DNA from: Chloroflexus sp. MS-G
GTDB taxonomy: Bacteria; Chloroflexota; Chloroflexia; Chloroflexales; Chloroflexaceae
DNA: 40,039 nt
Assembly: GCF_000735195.1 (NCBI RefSeq)
Contig: NZ_JPIM01000033.1
Location: 1 to 40,039 of the forward strand
Direction of reading: 5' to 3'
Part shown: positions 8,376 through 16,881 of the stretch, piece by piece
Layout: each line of letters starts with the position of its first letter
Position numbering within the stretch: position 1 is the first letter of the stretch
Translations under genes and position numbers: made by a program
The notes under the pieces: generated by a model
The model's database searches: none
What the model was told of the DNA's origin: nothing
What the model saw: only the letters and a program-made list of their open reading frames with translations

Positions 8376-9710
8376 GTGACCGAACGAAAATTGATGGAAT
8401 TGCGCCTACAACACGGGATTTTGCACGACGCACTTACCGGTTTGCCAAACCGTCTGCTTTTGAGTGATCGGTTATCTCAGGCGATCAAACGGAGCCAACG
8501 TCACCCTGACTACCACTTTGCCGTGATCTTCCTTGATCTCGACCGTTTCAAGTTTATCAATGACAGTTTTGGTCATCCGGTTGGCGATCGATACTTGGTG
8601 GCAGTTGCGACACGATTGTACCGGTGTCTGCGCGCCATAGACACATGTGCGCGCATGGGTGGTGATGAGTTTGTTATCCTGCTTGATGATATAGCTTCCG
8701 TTGATCAGGTAATCAGCGTCGCAGAGCGTATCTTACAGCAGTTAGATCGTCCGCTTGAGGTTAGCGGTCATCTCCTCCATTCCTCTGCCAGTATGGGCAT
8801 CGTGTTCGGCTCGGCAGAATATAACGATCCTGCTGAAGTATTACGTGACGCCGATGTTGCAATGTACCGGGCAAAAGCAGCCGGGAAATCACGCTACGTT
8901 GTCTTTCAACCAGCTATGCGCGAAGCAGCGCAGGCCCGGCTGGCGCTTGAACATGATTTGCGACGGGCAGTAACATTGCGCGAGTTTGTCGTCTACTACC
9001 AGCCAATTGTTAACATTCATTCGGGGAAATTGATCGGGTTTGAGGCGTTGGTGCGCTGGCAACACCCGGTGCACGGACTGCTCTCACCAGCAGCTTTTCT
9101 AAACATTGCCGAAGAGATCGGTTTGGGAACCGCGATTGGTTGGCAGGTCGTAGAACTTGTCTGCCAGCAACTGGCCGAATGGCGACAAACGTTATCGGCC
9201 AACGATCTGTCAATTCACGTAAACCTTTCGGCGCGCCAGTTTATGGTGCCCGATCTCTATGCGCGACTCGTGCAGGTATTAGAACAGTACAACATACCAC
9301 CGCAATCAATTAAACTAGAACTCACCGAAAACACCTTGATGGAATACAGTCAAGAGGCGGCAGCAGTGTTAGCGCAACTTCGCAATTATGGTATCCAGAT
9401 CGTGCTTGATGATTTTGGGGTTGGTTATTCGTCATTGAGTTATTTGATACAATTGCCAATCGATCAGATTAAAATTGATCGGAACTTTATTATTCAAATC
9501 GATCAGAATCATCATTCGCAAGCGATTGTGAATGCTATTGTCAATTTAGCGCGTGGACTTCATCTGGAAGTGGTTGCCGAAGGTCTGGAAACTGTTGAGC
9601 AGGTTGAACGGATGCGTATGGTAGGATGCGATTATGGTCAGGGATATTTGCTCGGTCAACCATTGCCAACCGAAGAAGCAAGTCAGTTCCTGCAACGAGC
9701 AATGATGTAA
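8376..9710 (+). CDS. GGDEF-EAL C-terminal part of the interrupted c-di-GMP protein
   Basis: The segment holds a diguanylate cyclase domain with intact RMGGDEF and an upstream inhibitory I-site RAID at the canonical five-residue spacing. It is followed by an EAL phosphodiesterase domain with intact FEALVRW, ELTENTLM, LDDFGVGYSS, IKIDRNFI and VVAEGLET. Both catalytic sites therefore look competent to make or degrade cyclic di-GMP. It is in the same frame as 7623-8306 and separated only by the TGA at 8304. The coordinates given begin at GTG 8376, the first possible start after the stop, but no ribosome site precedes it and this is within the PAS C-terminal cap, so independent translation is doubtful. 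Confidence 0.75.
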   Translation: MTERKLMELRLQHGILHDALTGLPNRLLLSDRLSQAIKRSQRHPDYHFAVIFLDLDRFKFINDSFGHPVGDRYLVAVATRLYRCLRAIDTCARMGGDEFVILLDDIASVDQVISVAERILQQLDRPLEVSGHLLHSSASMGIVFGSAEYNDPAEVLRDADVAMYRAKAAGKSRYVVFQPAMREAAQARLALEHDLRRAVTLREFVVYYQPIVNIHSGKLIGFEALVRWQHPVHGLLSPAAFLNIAEEIGLGTAIGWQVVELVCQQLAEWRQTLSANDLSIHVNLSARQFMVPDLYARLVQVLEQYNIPPQSIKLELTENTLMEYSQEAAAVLAQLRNYGIQIVLDDFGVGYSSLSYLIQLPIDQIKIDRNFIIQIDQNHHSQAIVNAIVNLARGLHLEVVAEGLETVEQVERMRMVGCDYGQGYLLGQPLPTEEASQFLQRAMM

Positions 9711-9831
9711 TGTCTGCATTCTTCCTAGCAGTGGGATTGGCGGACAATCCATTGTTCGCTAGTGCGTACAGTTGCCAGTCGGTGTATACTCAGATTGGAC
9801 TGTTGTATGTGTAGCGGAGAACATTTCACGC

Positions 9832-10719
9832 ATGCTGACACACCTCACTCTACCGGCTGCGCTGCAAGCCCTTTTTCCCTTTCGGGTTGGCGAGTACGCT
9901 CTACCCGGCGGTACTGGCGTTATTCGCTATGTCGACGAAGGCACAGGAATACCGGTTGTGATGCTTCATGGGAATCCAACCTGGTCTTTCTTTTACCGAC
10001 GCCTGATTATGGCACTCCGTGACCGACGGCGGGTGATCGCGCCTGACCATCTTGGCTGTGGGTTATCAGACAAACCACTACACTACCCGTATTGCCTCGC
10101 CAACCATATTCGTCATCTTGAACAACTGTTGGCCTGGCTCAACCTGGGGCCGGTTGATCTGGTGGTTCATGATTGGGGTGGTGCCATCGGAATGGGATGG
10201 GCTGTTCGCCATCCTGAACTGGTGCGGCGGATCGTATTGCTGAATACGGCGGCATTTCTCTCGCCGTATGTGCCGTGGCGTATTGCGGTAGGGAAGTTGC
10301 CGTGGATTGGCGAATGGGCCATCCGGCACGTGAATGCCTTTGCCCTTGCCGCTACAGTGATGGCCGTCACACGACCGTTAGATCCGGCAGTGCGGGCCGG
10401 TTATCTCTGGCCATATCAGACGCCGGCTGATCGGGTGGCAATTGCCCGTTTTGTGCAAGATATTCCACTCCATCCAGGACACCGAACCTGGCCGGTTGTT
10501 GATGCTATTGATCGCGATCTAGTGGTGCTTCGTCACAAAGCGGTGCGCATTTTTTGGGGCGGACGCGATTGGTGTTTCGACGATCGCTTTCTGGCCGGAT
10601 GGTTGACCCGTTTCCCGACCGCGTATGTGACCCGCCTTGATGATGCCGGGCATTACGTATTGGAAGACGCCTCTGATACGATGATTGCATACTTGGCACA
10701 GTGGTTGCTGGCAGAATGA
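9832..10719 (+). CDS. oleB: OleB, alpha/beta-hydrolase beta-lactone decarboxylase
   Basis: The 295-residue product belongs to the haloalkane-dehalogenase-like alpha/beta-hydrolases that include OleB, which splits CO2 from a cis-beta-lactone to give a long-chain cis-olefin. Visible residues are the oxyanion segment LHGNPTW (about 45-51), nucleophile D114 in VHDWGGA, a likely acid in GGRDWCFD (D246) and base H274 in DAGHYVLED. Assignment as OleB rather than a dehalogenase rests on the neighbouring oleC, oleD and oleA. ATG 9832 is preferred; the frame extends to TTG 9772 but that extension lacks family similarity. A weak GGAGA lies 11 bases upstream of the ATG. The next gene starts 12 bases downstream. 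Confidence 0.85.
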   Translation: MLTHLTLPAALQALFPFRVGEYALPGGTGVIRYVDEGTGIPVVMLHGNPTWSFFYRRLIMALRDRRRVIAPDHLGCGLSDKPLHYPYCLANHIRHLEQLLAWLNLGPVDLVVHDWGGAIGMGWAVRHPELVRRIVLLNTAAFLSPYVPWRIAVGKLPWIGEWAIRHVNAFALAATVMAVTRPLDPAVRAGYLWPYQTPADRVAIARFVQDIPLHPGHRTWPVVDAIDRDLVVLRHKAVRIFWGGRDWCFDDRFLAGWLTRFPTAYVTRLDDAGHYVLEDASDTMIAYLAQWLLAE

Positions 10720-10731
10720 GGAGCATTATCT

Positions 10732-12768
10732 ATGTACCGTGAGACTATTCAGCCGCCGGTTGCAATGCGGAAACCGGTGATTATTCGCTTACACGGCGAC
10801 GAGATTGTTGATGACTTTGCCTGGCTTGAGGATCGGAACGATCCGGCAGTGATTGCCTATCTCGAAGCGGAAAATGCGTATGCCGAGGCAGTTATGGCAC
10901 CGACAGCAGCTTTGCGCGAGCGGCTTTACCACGAGATGCGTGGTCGTATCAAGGAAGATGATTGTTCGGTACCGGTTCCTCGCGGTCGTTACCGCTACTA
11001 CACCCGCACCGAACAGGGTGCTGAGTACCCGTTGATGTGCCGGAAAGTCGGTGATGATGGTCCCGAAGAGGTTTTACTTGACCTGAATGCCCTGGCTACT
11101 GGGCATGCCTTTTGCCGTCTTGGCCCGTATGAGCCGTCACCTGATCAGCAGCGGCTGGCGTATGGTCTCGATACAACCGGTTCCATCATTTTTACCCTGT
11201 TTATCAAGGATTTGGCAAGCGGTACAGTGCTGGATGCCCCGATTGAACGTGTTGATGACGCGCAGTGGGCCGATGATCAAACCCTCTTTTACACAGTGTA
11301 CGATGATGCGCATCGTTCGTATCGCCTGTATCGCCACGTGCTCGGTACCTCACCTGCCGATGATGTCTTGATCTACGAAGAGACCGATGAGCGTTTCCAT
11401 CTCAGCTTGCGGCGAAGTCGCTCCGGTACGTACTTGCTGCTCACCTGTTATAGCCACAACGGCACTGAAGTGCATTATCTCCCAACGGCAACTCCTTTTG
11501 CCGAATGGCAGGTGATCTATCCACGTCGTCCGCAGATTGAATACTTTGTCGATCACCACGGCGATCACTTCTACATCAGAACGAATGACGGCGCCGAGAA
11601 TTTTCGGCTTCTGCGCGCCCCGGTGAGCGATCCAACGAACACGGTTGAAATCTTGCCAGGACGTGACGATACCCTGCTTGATCGCATTGATTGCTTTGCC
11701 GATTATCTGGTCGTCTACGAGCGACGGGCCGGTTTGCGGCAGATTCGGATTAGTGATCCAGATGGGAATCACCCGCGCTACATTGACTTCCCCGAACCGG
11801 TTTATACCTGTTGGGCAGACGAAAATGTAGAATTTGCTACCGATCAACTTCGGTTGCTGTATAGCTCACTGGTAACACCGCCATCGGTGATCAGCTACGA
11901 CATGCGGTATGGCACGTGGCAGGTGCTAAAGCAAGAAGAGATTCCCTCTGGCTACGATCCGTCGCTCTATGTGAGTGAGCGATTGACCGCAACTGCACCC
12001 GATGGTGCACACATCCCGATTTCTATCGTTTATCGCCGTGATCGACCGCGTCAGGGTGGCCCCTGTCTGTTATGCGGGTACGGGGCGTATGGCTACAGCT
12101 ATGATCCGGTGTTCGACAGTAAGCGACTGAGTCTGCTTGATCGGGGGTTTGCCGTCGCGATCGCGCATGTCCGTGGTGGTCAGGAGCTGGGACGGCAATG
12201 GTACGAACAAGGTCGGCTGCGGCACAAGCCAAATACGTTCAGCGATTTTATCGCCTGCGCCGAACACTTGATTGCGGAAGGCTACACCTCGCCATCACAA
12301 CTGGCGATCAATGGGCGGAGTGCTGGTGGTCTGCTGATGGCAGCCGTTGTCAATGCCCGTCCCGATCTGTTTCAGGCCGTAGTCGCCGGAGTTCCGTTCA
12401 CGAATGTGATTATTGCGATGCTCAAGCCCGATCTGCCACTGACAGTTACCGAGTGGGAGCAATGGGGGAATCCGGTAATTGAGGCCGAGTATCTTGTCAT
12501 GCGAGCTTACGATCCCTACCTGAACCTCAAATCAGGACCGTATCCTCACATCCTAGTTACTGCCGGGCTATACGACTTACAGGTACCGTACTGGGATCCG
12601 GCGAAGTGGGTAGCAAAACTGCGCACGATGAAGACCAACGACACTATGCTTCTGCTGCGCACCAATTTGCAAGCCGGGCATAGCGGTCATTCGGGTCGGT
12701 TCGCCCGTCTTGAAGAGTTTGCCTGGGAATATGCTTTCATCCTGACCGCCCTGGGTATCGAACAGTAG
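10732..12768 (+). CDS. ptrB: S9 family serine peptidase, oligopeptidase B type
   Basis: The 678-residue length and layout match S9A oligopeptidase B: an N-terminal beta-propeller (roughly 70-400) and a C-terminal alpha/beta-hydrolase domain. The nucleophile is S530 in NGRSAGGLL, preceded by the family motif RGGQELGRQW; the Asp lies in LYDLQVPYWDP and the His in QAGHSGHSGRF (H650). No signal peptide is seen, so it is probably cytoplasmic, cutting short peptides, classically after basic residues. GAGGAGC precedes the ATG. It sits between oleB and oleC with gaps of 12 and 18 bases, so it is very likely co-transcribed with the olefin genes, an unusual insertion because no peptide step is known in that pathway. 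Confidence 0.85.
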   Translation: MYRETIQPPVAMRKPVIIRLHGDEIVDDFAWLEDRNDPAVIAYLEAENAYAEAVMAPTAALRERLYHEMRGRIKEDDCSVPVPRGRYRYYTRTEQGAEYPLMCRKVGDDGPEEVLLDLNALATGHAFCRLGPYEPSPDQQRLAYGLDTTGSIIFTLFIKDLASGTVLDAPIERVDDAQWADDQTLFYTVYDDAHRSYRLYRHVLGTSPADDVLIYEETDERFHLSLRRSRSGTYLLLTCYSHNGTEVHYLPTATPFAEWQVIYPRRPQIEYFVDHHGDHFYIRTNDGAENFRLLRAPVSDPTNTVEILPGRDDTLLDRIDCFADYLVVYERRAGLRQIRISDPDGNHPRYIDFPEPVYTCWADENVEFATDQLRLLYSSLVTPPSVISYDMRYGTWQVLKQEEIPSGYDPSLYVSERLTATAPDGAHIPISIVYRRDRPRQGGPCLLCGYGAYGYSYDPVFDSKRLSLLDRGFAVAIAHVRGGQELGRQWYEQGRLRHKPNTFSDFIACAEHLIAEGYTSPSQLAINGRSAGGLLMAAVVNARPDLFQAVVAGVPFTNVIIAMLKPDLPLTVTEWEQWGNPVIEAEYLVMRAYDPYLNLKSGPYPHILVTAGLYDLQVPYWDPAKWVAKLRTMKTNDTMLLLRTNLQAGHSGHSGRFARLEEFAWEYAFILTALGIEQ

Positions 12769-12786
12769 TGTGACGAGAGGGCACCA

Positions 12787-14481
12787 ATGGTCAACACGCT
12801 ATCGGTAGCGCAGCATGCGCTGCGTTCAGCGCCAACGGGAACAAATGTTGCCCGCTACCTGTCGTGGATGGCGCAGGAACACCCCGAACAGACCGCCGTC
12901 ATTAGCGGGATCGGGCGAGATCGGGCGGGTAAGGTTATCTATCGGCGGCAGAGTTTTGCCGCATTGCATGCGGCCAGTGATCGGCTGGCCTGGGGGCTGA
13001 CAGCCTACGGTCTGAAGCGGGCAATGCGGGTATTGCTGATGGTTCCGGCGGGAGAGCCGTTGATTCGGCTGACGTTTGCGCTGTTGAAAGCCGGTTGTGT
13101 ACCGATCTTGATTGATCCGGCAATGGGACGACGAAATCTTGCGCAATGTATTGCTGAAGCCGCACCAGAGGCCTTGATCGGGGTACCACGTGCCCATCTC
13201 CTGCGTTTGATCTTTCCTCGTGCCTGCGCGACAATCAGATATGCAGTTTCAGTGGGGCCAGCCATCCTCGGTGCGGCTGCCCTCCGCGAACTCGATCTCC
13301 CAATGCGAACGCCGTTCCCCCTGGTCGAGACGACGGCTGATGATCCAGCGGCGATTGTCTTTACCAGTGGGAGTACCGGCGTCCCGAAGGGTGTTCTCTA
13401 CACGCATGGTATGTTTGAGGCGCAGATTCATATCTTGCGCGACCTATTTGGAATTGCGCCAGGCGAGATCGAGATGCCGGCTTTTCCACTGTTCGCGCTG
13501 TTCAACGTGGCATTAGGAGTCACGTCGGCAATTCCGCCCATTGACCCAACCCGTCCAGCACAGTGCGATCCGGCAGCAGTGGTTGAGTTTATTCGCGACC
13601 TGGGTGTGACCTCAACATTTGGCTCACCGGCAATTTGGGAGAAGGTGACTACCTACTGTCTGGCGCATGATATTCAACTACCGTCGTTACGGCGCGTCTT
13701 GATGGCTGGTGCGCCGGTGCCACTCCACCTGCACGAGCGTCTGCACCGGATTCTGGTACCGCCAGCCGATAGCTACACGCCTTATGGCGCTACTGAAGCA
13801 CTACCGGTCAGCTCGATCAGTGGTCGCGACATCCTGAAGGCCCACACCGAGCGGCCGTCACCACTGGCCGGTACGTGTATTGGCTATCCGGTTCCGGGTA
13901 TGGAAGTGGCAATCATCCCAATCAGTGATGAGCCAATCGCCGATTGGCGTGATGTCCAACGCTTACCGGCAGAAGTGATTGGCGAGATTTGCGTGCGCGG
14001 CCCGACGGTGACTCGCACTTACGTCGGACGACCACGAGCCACTGCGTTGGCTAAGATCACTGATGGCGAGCACGTCTGGCATCGAATGGGAGATTTGGGT
14101 TACTTCGATGAACAGGGGCGATTGTGGTTTTACGGACGGAAGAGTCAACGTGTGATCACTGCCAGTGGGACACTGTTCACCGAACCGATTGAACGTTTCT
14201 TCAACCAGCATCCGGCCGTTGCCCGCTCGGCACTGGTTGGCGTTGGTTCACCCGGTGCTCAGATGCCGGTTGTCGTGGTTGAACGCAACCGCGCAGTAAC
14301 GATGTCGCCCTCGCGACTGATAGCTGAATTACGTCAACTAGCGGCAACGAGCGATACGACTGCACAAATCCAGAACTTTCTGATCCATCCCTCGTTCCCG
14401 GTTGATATCCGCCATAACGCAAAGATTTTTCGTGAGCAATTAGCACAATGGGCAGCACATCGTTTGGGCGTCGCTGAATAA
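12787..14481 (+). CDS. oleC: OleC, olefin beta-lactone synthetase (ANL superfamily)
   Basis: The 564-residue protein is an acyl-adenylate-forming enzyme. The ATP-binding loop FTSGSTGVPKG lies near residue 190-205, followed by YTPYGATEALP, the ribose-binding region MGDLGYFDEQGRLWFYGR, and a C-terminal lysine in HNAKIFREQL. In the ole pathway OleC uses ATP to turn a beta-hydroxy acid from OleD into a beta-lactone. The context (OleB upstream, OleD seven bases downstream, OleA further on) supports this over an ordinary acyl-CoA synthetase. The start follows GAGAGG. Confidence 0.87.
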   Translation: MVNTLSVAQHALRSAPTGTNVARYLSWMAQEHPEQTAVISGIGRDRAGKVIYRRQSFAALHAASDRLAWGLTAYGLKRAMRVLLMVPAGEPLIRLTFALLKAGCVPILIDPAMGRRNLAQCIAEAAPEALIGVPRAHLLRLIFPRACATIRYAVSVGPAILGAAALRELDLPMRTPFPLVETTADDPAAIVFTSGSTGVPKGVLYTHGMFEAQIHILRDLFGIAPGEIEMPAFPLFALFNVALGVTSAIPPIDPTRPAQCDPAAVVEFIRDLGVTSTFGSPAIWEKVTTYCLAHDIQLPSLRRVLMAGAPVPLHLHERLHRILVPPADSYTPYGATEALPVSSISGRDILKAHTERPSPLAGTCIGYPVPGMEVAIIPISDEPIADWRDVQRLPAEVIGEICVRGPTVTRTYVGRPRATALAKITDGEHVWHRMGDLGYFDEQGRLWFYGRKSQRVITASGTLFTEPIERFFNQHPAVARSALVGVGSPGAQMPVVVVERNRAVTMSPSRLIAELRQLAATSDTTAQIQNFLIHPSFPVDIRHNAKIFREQLAQWAAHRLGVAE

Positions 14482-14487
14482 CGAGCT

Positions 14488-15480
14488 ATGATCGCATTAG
14501 TAACCGGTGGAAATGGTTTTGTCGGGCGTTATATTGTCGAACATCTGCTGGCCCGTGGCGATCATGTCCGGGTTATCGGTCGTGGAACCTATCCAGAATT
14601 GCAGGCACAGGGGGTTGAAACCTTCCAGGCCGATCTATCGTTGCCTGAAGCAGCGGCAGTGCTGGCGCGGGCTATGCGGGGTGTCACAACAGTGTTTCAC
14701 GTGGCGGCGAAAGCCGGTTTATGGGGGCGTTACGATGACTTTTACCGGGCAAATGTCAGCGCGACTCAGCGCATTGTGAAAGCAGCGATCCGGGCCGGAG
14801 TGCCCAAACTGGTATACACCTCGACTCCGTCTGTTGTCATCGGCGACGACGACATCCACGGCGGTGATGAACGTCTGCCGTATCCTACACGTTACCTTGC
14901 CCCTTATCCGCAAACGAAGGCGATTGCCGAACGGTATGTGCTCGGCCAAACCGAAATCGCAACAGTTGCACTCCGGCCCCATCTGATCTGGGGACCACGC
15001 GACCCGCACATCATCCCGCGCCTGCTCCGTCGAGCACGGAGACGGATGCTCTTTCAAATCGGTGAAGGTATGAATCTGGTTGATGTCAGCTATGTCGAAA
15101 ATGTAGCTGAAGCCCATGTGTTAGCAGCGGCAGCGCTGAGTGAGCGTTCGCCTCTGCGCGGACGCGCCTACTTTATCGGTCAGGAGCGACCGGTCAATCT
15201 CTGGGAGTTTATCGGGATCATCCTTAGTCATGCCGGCTGCCCACCGATACGGGGAAAGATTCCGGCTGATCTTGCCTACCGACTGGCAACCGCACTGGAG
15301 TTCGTGTACACTACACTGCGTCTACGTGGCGAACCACCCCTCACGCGCCTGATGGTGCACGAACTTAGCCATTCGCATTGGTTTAGCCATGAAGCGGCCA
15401 GCCATGATTTTGGCTACGTGCCGCGTATCAGTATTGAAGAAGGTTTACAACGCACATTTGCACAATTCGCTGAGGTATAG
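14488..15480 (+). CDS. oleD: OleD, NADPH-dependent 2-alkyl-3-ketoacid reductase
   Basis: The 330-residue protein is an extended short-chain dehydrogenase of the 3beta-HSD type. The dinucleotide-binding motif TGGNGFVG is at residues 6-13, and the catalytic set is seen as S/T in YTSTPSVV (about 111-116) with Y140 and K144 in YPQTK. OleD reduces the 2-alkyl-3-ketoacid made by OleA to the hydroxy acid used by OleC. It begins six bases after the oleC stop, consistent with tight coupling, since OleC, OleD and OleB are known to form an assembly in other bacteria. The stop codon lies in an 11-bp tandem duplication (15469-15490). Confidence 0.88.
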   Translation: MIALVTGGNGFVGRYIVEHLLARGDHVRVIGRGTYPELQAQGVETFQADLSLPEAAAVLARAMRGVTTVFHVAAKAGLWGRYDDFYRANVSATQRIVKAAIRAGVPKLVYTSTPSVVIGDDDIHGGDERLPYPTRYLAPYPQTKAIAERYVLGQTEIATVALRPHLIWGPRDPHIIPRLLRRARRRMLFQIGEGMNLVDVSYVENVAEAHVLAAAALSERSPLRGRAYFIGQERPVNLWEFIGIILSHAGCPPIRGKIPADLAYRLATALEFVYTTLRLRGEPPLTRLMVHELSHSHWFSHEAASHDFGYVPRISIEEGLQRTFAQFAEV

Positions 15481-15490
15481 CTGAGGTATA
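15469..15490 (+). repeat. 11-bp tandem duplication over the oleD stop codon
   Basis: Two perfect adjacent copies of GCTGAGGTATA occupy 15469-15479 and 15480-15490. The oleD stop TAG is formed at the junction; with a single copy the frame would end in TAA with the same protein, so the duplication is neutral for the product. Confidence 0.85.
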
Positions 15491-15604
15491 AATGTATATA
15501 CAAACACTGGGTAGCGTGCGTGACTTTGGATATGTGGATCGCCGACTGCGACAAACGCGAAACAATTCGAAGAAAGACTGATGAGAAATGGTAGGGAGGC
15601 TTAG

Positions 15605-16624
15605 GTGTTATTCAAGCATGTCATGATTGAAGCGATCAGTTATGTGTTAGCCCCGCATCGGATCACCTCCGATTGGATTGAAGATCAGATTGCCGAAACA
15701 ATGGAACGGTTACGGTTTCCAAGGGGAAAGCTAGAGGCGCTATCGGGCATTCGCGAACGGCGATTCTGGGATGAGGGAACCTTGCCTAGCACCGTGGCCA
15801 CGATGGCAGCCGAACAGCTTTTACAGCGAGTTGAGATTGATCGCGAACGCATTGGTCTGTTGATTAATACTTCAGTTTGTCAGGACTACCTCGAACCCTC
15901 AACCGCTTGCTTCGTTCACCGCAATCTGTGCCTTTCACCAAGGGCGATCAACTACGATGTGCGCAACGCCTGTCTCGGTTTTCTTACTGGGATGAGCATT
16001 GCCGGTATGATGATTGATGCCGGTACCATTGACTATGCGTTGATCGTTGACGGGGAAGGTTCGCAAGACGCGGTAATGGCGACGATTCGCCGCTTGCGTC
16101 GGCCAGAAACGACGAAACAAGACCTGCGCGACAATTTTGCCACGCTCACGCTGGGGTCGGGTGGGGCGGCTATGTTGCTCACCCACGAACGTTTTTCGCA
16201 TAGTGGGCATCGCCTGAACGGGGTTGTTACGCTAGCGGCAACTCAGTACAATCATCTCTGTTTAGGCCAGGCCGATTATATGAAAACCGATGCCAGCGCA
16301 CTGATGCACGCTGGGGTTGAATTGGCTTCGGCAACCTGGCGTCTGGCTCAAGAGACCTTGCCCAATTGGAGTGATCGCCAGATCGCGCTCTACGCACCGC
16401 ATCAGGTTGGCGCCCGCCACATGGCGGCCGTAACGAAAGCGTTAAACATCACGCCTGCGAAACTCTTCCTTAACTTTCCGACACTCGGTAACATCGGACC
16501 GGCAGCTCTGCCAATCTCACTGGCCCAAGCCGCAGAGGCAGGACGGCTGCGGCCGGGTGATCATGTAGGTCTGCTTGGTATTGGTTCTGGTCTCAATTGT
16601 TCGATGATGAGTGTGACCTGGTGA
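15605..16624 (+). CDS. oleA: OleA, thiolase-fold acyl-CoA condensing enzyme
   Basis: The 339-residue protein is a thiolase-superfamily (KAS III-like) enzyme. Nucleophile C123 is in RNACLGF, H266 in YAPHQVG, N296 in LGNIGPAALP, and E97 in YLEPSTACFVH. The E97 to C123 distance of 26 equals that between Glu117 and Cys143 in the Xanthomonas enzyme, which marks it as OleA. It performs head-to-head Claisen condensation of two fatty acyl-CoAs, the first step to long internal alkenes such as the C31 polyene reported from Chloroflexus. GTG 15605 is chosen because AGGGAGG at 15593-15599 lies five bases before it. It is last in the cluster, 124 bases after oleD, so it may have additional control. Confidence 0.9.
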   Translation: MLFKHVMIEAISYVLAPHRITSDWIEDQIAETMERLRFPRGKLEALSGIRERRFWDEGTLPSTVATMAAEQLLQRVEIDRERIGLLINTSVCQDYLEPSTACFVHRNLCLSPRAINYDVRNACLGFLTGMSIAGMMIDAGTIDYALIVDGEGSQDAVMATIRRLRRPETTKQDLRDNFATLTLGSGGAAMLLTHERFSHSGHRLNGVVTLAATQYNHLCLGQADYMKTDASALMHAGVELASATWRLAQETLPNWSDRQIALYAPHQVGARHMAAVTKALNITPAKLFLNFPTLGNIGPAALPISLAQAAEAGRLRPGDHVGLLGIGSGLNCSMMSVTW

Positions 16625-16881
16625 GGTAACAAGTGTGGCGGTCGTCCTCTTCCTGCTGTGGAATGTTCATCGCCACGCGATAAGGTCACGTTAGGTTTCT
16701 CAGTACAGGTTGCGGACAAATACCCGTTCTACGCATACGGAAACTTCTCTGCGCGATGAATGGTGATTTCGGAACGGATGATCGCCAGCACGCAAAAATA
16801 GTGCGGTGAAGAATGTTTGTTTCAGAAAACCCATTCATCGCCCGGCAGGGACTTGCACAGCCTGAGTTCCAGTTATAACTT

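Noticed and set aside
8376..9710. Independent GGDEF-EAL gene
   Set aside because: Not fully excluded, but the GTG start has no ribosome site and lies inside the PAS cap; it is better read as the second part of one interrupted gene.
9832..10719. Haloalkane dehalogenase
   Set aside because: The fold and triad are shared, but linkage to oleC, oleD and oleA makes OleB the better call.
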